From assembly GCF_040054535.1 (NCBI RefSeq), contig NC_090782.1, positions 18,361,501 through 18,425,500 on the forward strand: a DNA stretch of 64,000 nucleotides. The letters are read 5' to 3'. The notes under the pieces are model-generated. The model made no database searches, was not told the DNA's origin, and saw only the letters and a list, made by a program, of their open reading frames with translations. The translations under genes and the position numbers were made by a program. Numbering within the stretch: the stretch's first letter is position 1; each line of letters begins with the position of its first letter. This DNA comes from Antennarius striatus. Lineage: Eukaryota > Chordata > Actinopteri > Lophiiformes > Antennariidae. Below are positions 62,824 through 64,000 of this stretch, piece by piece.

Positions 62824-63098
62824 CTCACCACCAAACATTTCACCGGAGTCCTGCTGCTTTGACAGCCTCAACACAGAAATTCAGTCAGCTTTCCTGCACG
62901 TGTGCTTCACAGTATGGGATTACCAAAGATGAGAATGTGTTCAAGTCTTCAGGTTGTATTTATGAGTGTACGTGTGCATGTGTGTTTCTGTTTTTCTTGC
63001 TGTAGTAAGAATTACAATAATAGTCTTCACTTACCTTGGGCCAGAGCCACTAAAGCCAGGACAGACAGCAGGAGCAACACCTTATTTAATTCCAACAT
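47505..63098 (-). CDS. cilp2: Cartilage intermediate layer protein 2-like, 9 coding exons (span)
   Basis: Nine minus-strand exons join with GT-AG introns and consistent phases into 1,249 residues (human CILP2 is about 1,156). The domain order is: signal peptide (1-21), basic linker (22-46), WxxW domain (about 50-134), TSP1 module a (141-196), TSP1 module b (200-248), Cys-rich plus carboxypeptidase-regulatory-like domain (250-355), Ig-like domain (356-445), then the large CILP C-terminal region. That region has an RSKR site ending at residue 778, where CILP precursors are cut by furin-type proteases. The family is secreted into cartilage and connective-tissue matrix; CILP1 binds TGF-beta and affects IGF1 signalling. 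Residue matches (EQPxGRxCSNYHVRF, DKYEYNVVPF, WWPNPQEFRAC, DGFSREMK) favour CILP2 over CILP1. A fish-specific third paralogue is possible. The extra TSP1 module is unusual. The gene converges on rfesd. Confidence 0.9.
51819..51836 (+). other. tRNA-Pro-type primer binding site of a decayed LTR retroelement
   Basis: TGGAGGCTCGTCCGGGAT differs at one base from the TGGGGGCTCGTCCGGGAT site complementary to the 3' end of tRNA-Pro, used by many retroviruses and some LTR elements. It lies about 290 bp before gag-like sequence on the same strand, the expected order. The LTR that should end just before it could not be delimited. Confidence 0.6.
52125..52830 (+). pseudogene. Degenerate gag-like sequence of a Ty3/gypsy- or retrovirus-like element
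   Basis: The plus-strand reading shows a weak Gag-type pattern: an acidic N-terminal segment, then FDLSQHFALVPTF and SEVDSYF, then a WP motif, a LLLQ...KAQEA helix and YELVPEA. This resembles the capsid region of fish LTR-retrotransposon Gag proteins. It is broken: a stop ends the first segment at 52341-52343, an in-frame TAG lies at 52593-52595, at least one frameshift falls near 52605-52625, and further stops follow. No protease or reverse transcriptase was recognised after it. It lies antisense inside cilp2 intron 8. Homology is from remembered family patterns, so it needs a search. Confidence 0.6.
53324..53481 (-). CDS. cilp2: cilp2 exon 8: second half of the Ig-like domain
   Basis: A 158-nt exon, phase 2 in and phase 1 out, with acceptor CTTTTCAAG|GTACC and donor GTGATTG|GTAGGT. 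It completes the Ig domain: YHNGSLLDRK, EDLVLRDLKPEQSGQYYCK (the D-x-G-x-Y-x-C motif) and FLTVI. The Asn in HNGS is a potential N-glycosylation site. Confidence 0.95.
53482..53813 (-). other. cilp2 intron 7 (332 bp)
   Basis: Phase 2 intron splitting the Ig domain just after the core Trp. No internal feature seen. Confidence 0.85.
53814..53922 (-). CDS. cilp2: cilp2 exon 7: first half of the Ig-like domain
   Basis: A 109-nt exon, phase 1 in and phase 2 out, with acceptor CTTTCCACAG|AAAAG and donor TACTG|GTAAGA. It encodes EKPYIVKHPEDKVRYAGGRV, then LLCCKAMGLPSPDKYYW with the B-strand Cys and core Trp of an Ig fold. It is nearly identical in pattern to human CILP2 (EKPYLVKHPE). Confidence 0.95.
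53923..54327 (-). other. cilp2 intron 6 (405 bp)
   Basis: Phase 1 intron between the regulatory-like domain and the Ig domain. AT-rich, with no internal feature seen. Confidence 0.85.
54328..54645 (-). CDS. cilp2: cilp2 exon 6: Cys-rich segment and carboxypeptidase-regulatory-like domain
   Basis: A 318-nt exon, phase 1-1, with acceptor TTCCCTACAG|CCAAA and donor TCAGCTG|GTGAGT. It begins KCQRMCIEGSPNDDCSLCVC, like the EGF-ish Cys cluster of CILP1. It continues into a beta-sandwich-type domain (VVVGEVRSVTGVPVARASV, TNAKGQFRLTGVC) as in both human CILPs. Confidence 0.93.
54723..54878 (-). CDS. cilp2: cilp2 exon 5: second thrombospondin type 1 module
   Basis: A 156-nt symmetrical exon (52 codons, phase 1-1), with acceptor TTGTGATCAG|CTGAG and donor TGTCCAG|GTGAGC. 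It encodes EWGPWGQWGSCSVTCGGGRR, then an Arg run, QCSGRP and KCGKSPC, a complete canonical TSP1 repeat. The CSGRPGEIQKC segment resembles the single TSP1 of human CILP2 (CPGRPLEAQKC). Confidence 0.95.
54879..55268 (-). other. cilp2 intron 4 (390 bp) between the two TSP1 exons
   Basis: Phase 1 intron separating the two TSP1 exons. No internal feature seen. Confidence 0.85.
55269..55451 (-). CDS. cilp2: cilp2 exon 4: first thrombospondin type 1 module
   Basis: A 183-nt symmetrical exon (61 codons, phase 1-1), with acceptor TATGTTTAG|AACAG and donor TACAG|GTGACA. It encodes YWTTWSEWGPCSTTVC and then VGIQVRQRKC, with a Trp ladder, an Arg ladder and six Cys, as in TSP1 repeats. It departs from the usual CSxTCG in reading CSTTVC. 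It lies directly before a second TSP1 exon, whereas the human CILPs as I know them have one such module. Confidence 0.9.
55663..55932 (-). CDS. cilp2: cilp2 exon 3: WxxW domain
   Basis: A 270-nt exon, phase 1 to 1, with acceptor GCCCCCAG|GCGTGAC and donor CCACCAG|GTAGCT. It encodes VTEWTSWFNIDHPGGNGDYE and onward, ending SNYHVRFQCPP. This is the mucin-2-type WxxW domain of the CILP family with its paired Trp and conserved Cys residues, closely matching both human CILPs. Confidence 0.95.
55933..56910 (-). other. cilp2 intron 2 (978 bp)
   Basis: Phase 1 intron between the basic linker exon and the WxxW exon. No repeat or further exon recognised. Confidence 0.7.
56911..56985 (-). CDS. cilp2: cilp2 exon 2: short basic linker
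   Basis: A 75-nt exon, phase 1 to phase 1, with acceptor GTCTGCAG|GATCC and donor ACAACAG|GTACTC. It encodes GSITRGRSDRSRRM and onward, an Arg/Ser-rich linker of 25 residues between the signal peptide and the WxxW domain. This matches the poorly conserved pre-domain segment of CILP proteins. It is called from splice sites and phase, not from homology, so it is less certain than its neighbours. Confidence 0.65.
57776..57884. repeat. (TG)n microsatellite in cilp2 intron 1
   Basis: TG array with a few CG interruptions, about 109 bp. Confidence 0.96.
58180..58288. repeat. (TG)n with (GTGC)n centre, cilp2 intron 1
   Basis: A TG run followed by about eight GTGC units (58238-58269), then TG again. 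Alternating purine-pyrimidine throughout. Confidence 0.96.
60600..60622. repeat. Short (TG)n microsatellite
   Basis: TG run of about 23 bp with one CG. Confidence 0.9.
62782..62822. repeat. (CA)n microsatellite
   Basis: Pure CA run of about 40 bp, 210 bp inside intron 1 from exon 1 of cilp2. Confidence 0.95.
63035..63098 (-). CDS. cilp2: cilp2 exon 1: signal peptide
   Basis: The ATG is at 63096-63098. The exon encodes MLELNKVLLLLSVLALVALAQ, a short polar N-region followed by a Leu/Val/Ala core ending ALAQG, which is a textbook secretory signal. The donor is CCAAG|GTAAGTGA, phase 1. Confidence 0.85.
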
Positions 63099-63239
63099 GG
63101 TATCAAACCTTCAGCTACTCTTTAATTTAACTTTATTCTAATCCTCTATAGCTATAAATTGAGCAGCCACCTCAGTCTGTCAGGTGCGAGTGATGCTGCC
63201 AGTCGAGCTGAGCTTCACCGCTCCTCTTCCTCCTGTGAG

Positions 63240-63340
63240 TTGAGTTGCTGAGTTGGAGACAGGAGATCAGGCGTTTTTAAAAGAAGGGGGCATCAGGAGT
63301 GCAAACCAATCCAGCCCCTCTCTGCTCACTATTGGCCAGT
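63240..63340 (-). promoter_or_regulatory. Candidate cilp2 promoter (TATA-like box and CCAAT box)
   Basis: Read on the minus strand, a CCAAT box (63331-63335) is followed about 50 bases later by a TTTTAAAAA TATA-like box near 63273-63282. This predicts transcription starting around 63245 and a 5' UTR of about 150 nt before the ATG. Spacing fits a regulated, TATA-type promoter. No start-site data are available, so this is inference. Confidence 0.4.
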
Positions 63341-63711
63341 GTAATGTAACATCTGGGTCCCCCATATCATCTTCCAAAAAAAAAAGGTGAGGGCACGTTT
63401 GGGGGGGAGAGAAGGGGATGGAGGGAAGGAGACTTGAAAATATTAAGTCCTTTGCTGCTTTTCCAAGACGTCATAAGTTCTCACTTTATGGCAACAATAG
63501 TTTTAAACATTGATTTCTAATGTTTTCGCTGAAGTTTAATGGATGATATTATAATTATTTGTTTTGTCTTTTCTTCTCTGCATTTTTTTAAACATTCAAA
63601 ATGTAGAAAAGTAGAAAGTTTGAAAAATAGATCTTTATGTCAGTTATGGTAACGACATTCTGTGCCTTAATAGGTTTTCTAAAATGTCATGTCGTTCACT
63701 GCCCCCCTCCA

Positions 63712-63712
<1 letters not shown>

Positions 63713-63788
<76 letters not shown>
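63713..63788. repeat. (CA)n microsatellite upstream of cilp2
   Basis: Pure CA run of about 76 bp, about 620 bp upstream of the cilp2 start codon. The remaining upstream sequence (63340-64000) shows no other feature. Confidence 0.96.
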
Positions 63789-63792
<4 letters not shown>

Positions 63793-64000
63793 ACCATCTG
63801 TCTTTCTCTGTCTCGCTCATTTTATCTGTCTCCCCACCACGAACAGGACAGAGCCAGATGGTGCTCTGCCTCTGGTTTGACTTCTGGTTCAGTTTTGTTA
63901 CTCTTTAACAGTCACTGATTGCACAGTGATGCTCTGCCAGAGAGTGGAAATGGCGTCATATGGCATGCCATTCAGGAAAAACTCCTCAGAATGCAGACAC

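Larger units (their letters stand above)
56986..63034 (-). other. cilp2 intron 1 (6.0 kb)
   Basis: Long phase 1 first intron. It holds CA/TG microsatellites at 57776-57884, 58180-58285, 60600-60622 and 62782-62822. No other feature is supported. As a first intron it is a plausible place for enhancers, but none can be shown by eye. Confidence 0.7.

Overview
The window looks like nuclear DNA of a ray-finned (teleost-type) fish. It has split genes with GT-AG introns, several of them very short (77 to 400 bp). It is very rich in CA/TG and GATA/GACA microsatellites. Its repeats are typical of fish: tRNA-derived SINEs with GGCGGCACGGTGG heads, a Tc1-like fragment, hAT-like and MITE-like elements, RTE/Rex-type LINE 3' ends, and solo LTRs. 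The species cannot be told from the sequence alone.

Layout. Positions 1 to about 39,700 form a gene-poor stretch in which I find no convincing protein gene. It holds a strongly pyrimidine-biased block (60-560), many microsatellites, and a dense cluster of transposon pieces at 12.2-15.8 kb. That cluster contains a SINE, a minus-strand solo LTR with a perfect 5-bp target duplication, a LINE 3' end, a plus-strand solo LTR, a Tc1-like 5' end, a SINE with a near-perfect 10-bp target duplication, and hAT-like remnants. A MITE lies at 18.2 kb, and scattered SINE and LINE fragments lie at 24, 30, 31 and 35 kb.

A CpG-rich promoter at about 39.77-40.2 kb drives a three-exon plus-strand gene (40,009-41,229). 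It encodes a 135-residue Rieske [2Fe-2S] domain protein, best matched to RFESD.

In the opposite direction, cilp2 (cartilage intermediate layer protein 2-like) fills 63,098 down to 47,505. I could join nine coding exons with consistent phases into a 1,249-residue secreted matrix protein: signal peptide, short basic linker, WxxW domain, two consecutive thrombospondin type 1 modules, a Cys-rich plus carboxypeptidase-regulatory-like module, an Ig domain, and a large C-terminal part with an RSKR furin-type site. The two genes converge tail to tail, with 6.3 kb between their stop codons.

The observations most worth checking are: the two TSP1 exons in cilp2 (the human CILP proteins have one as I know them); a strong 93-bp intron starting only 12 nt past the cilp2 stop codon, after which the reading frame stays open for another 29 codons; and, in cilp2 intron 8 on the opposite strand, a decayed LTR retroelement recognisable from a tRNA-Pro-type primer binding site followed by gag-like sequence. 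I found no CRISPR array, operon or other prokaryote-style system, and nothing that justifies claiming an entirely new biological system.
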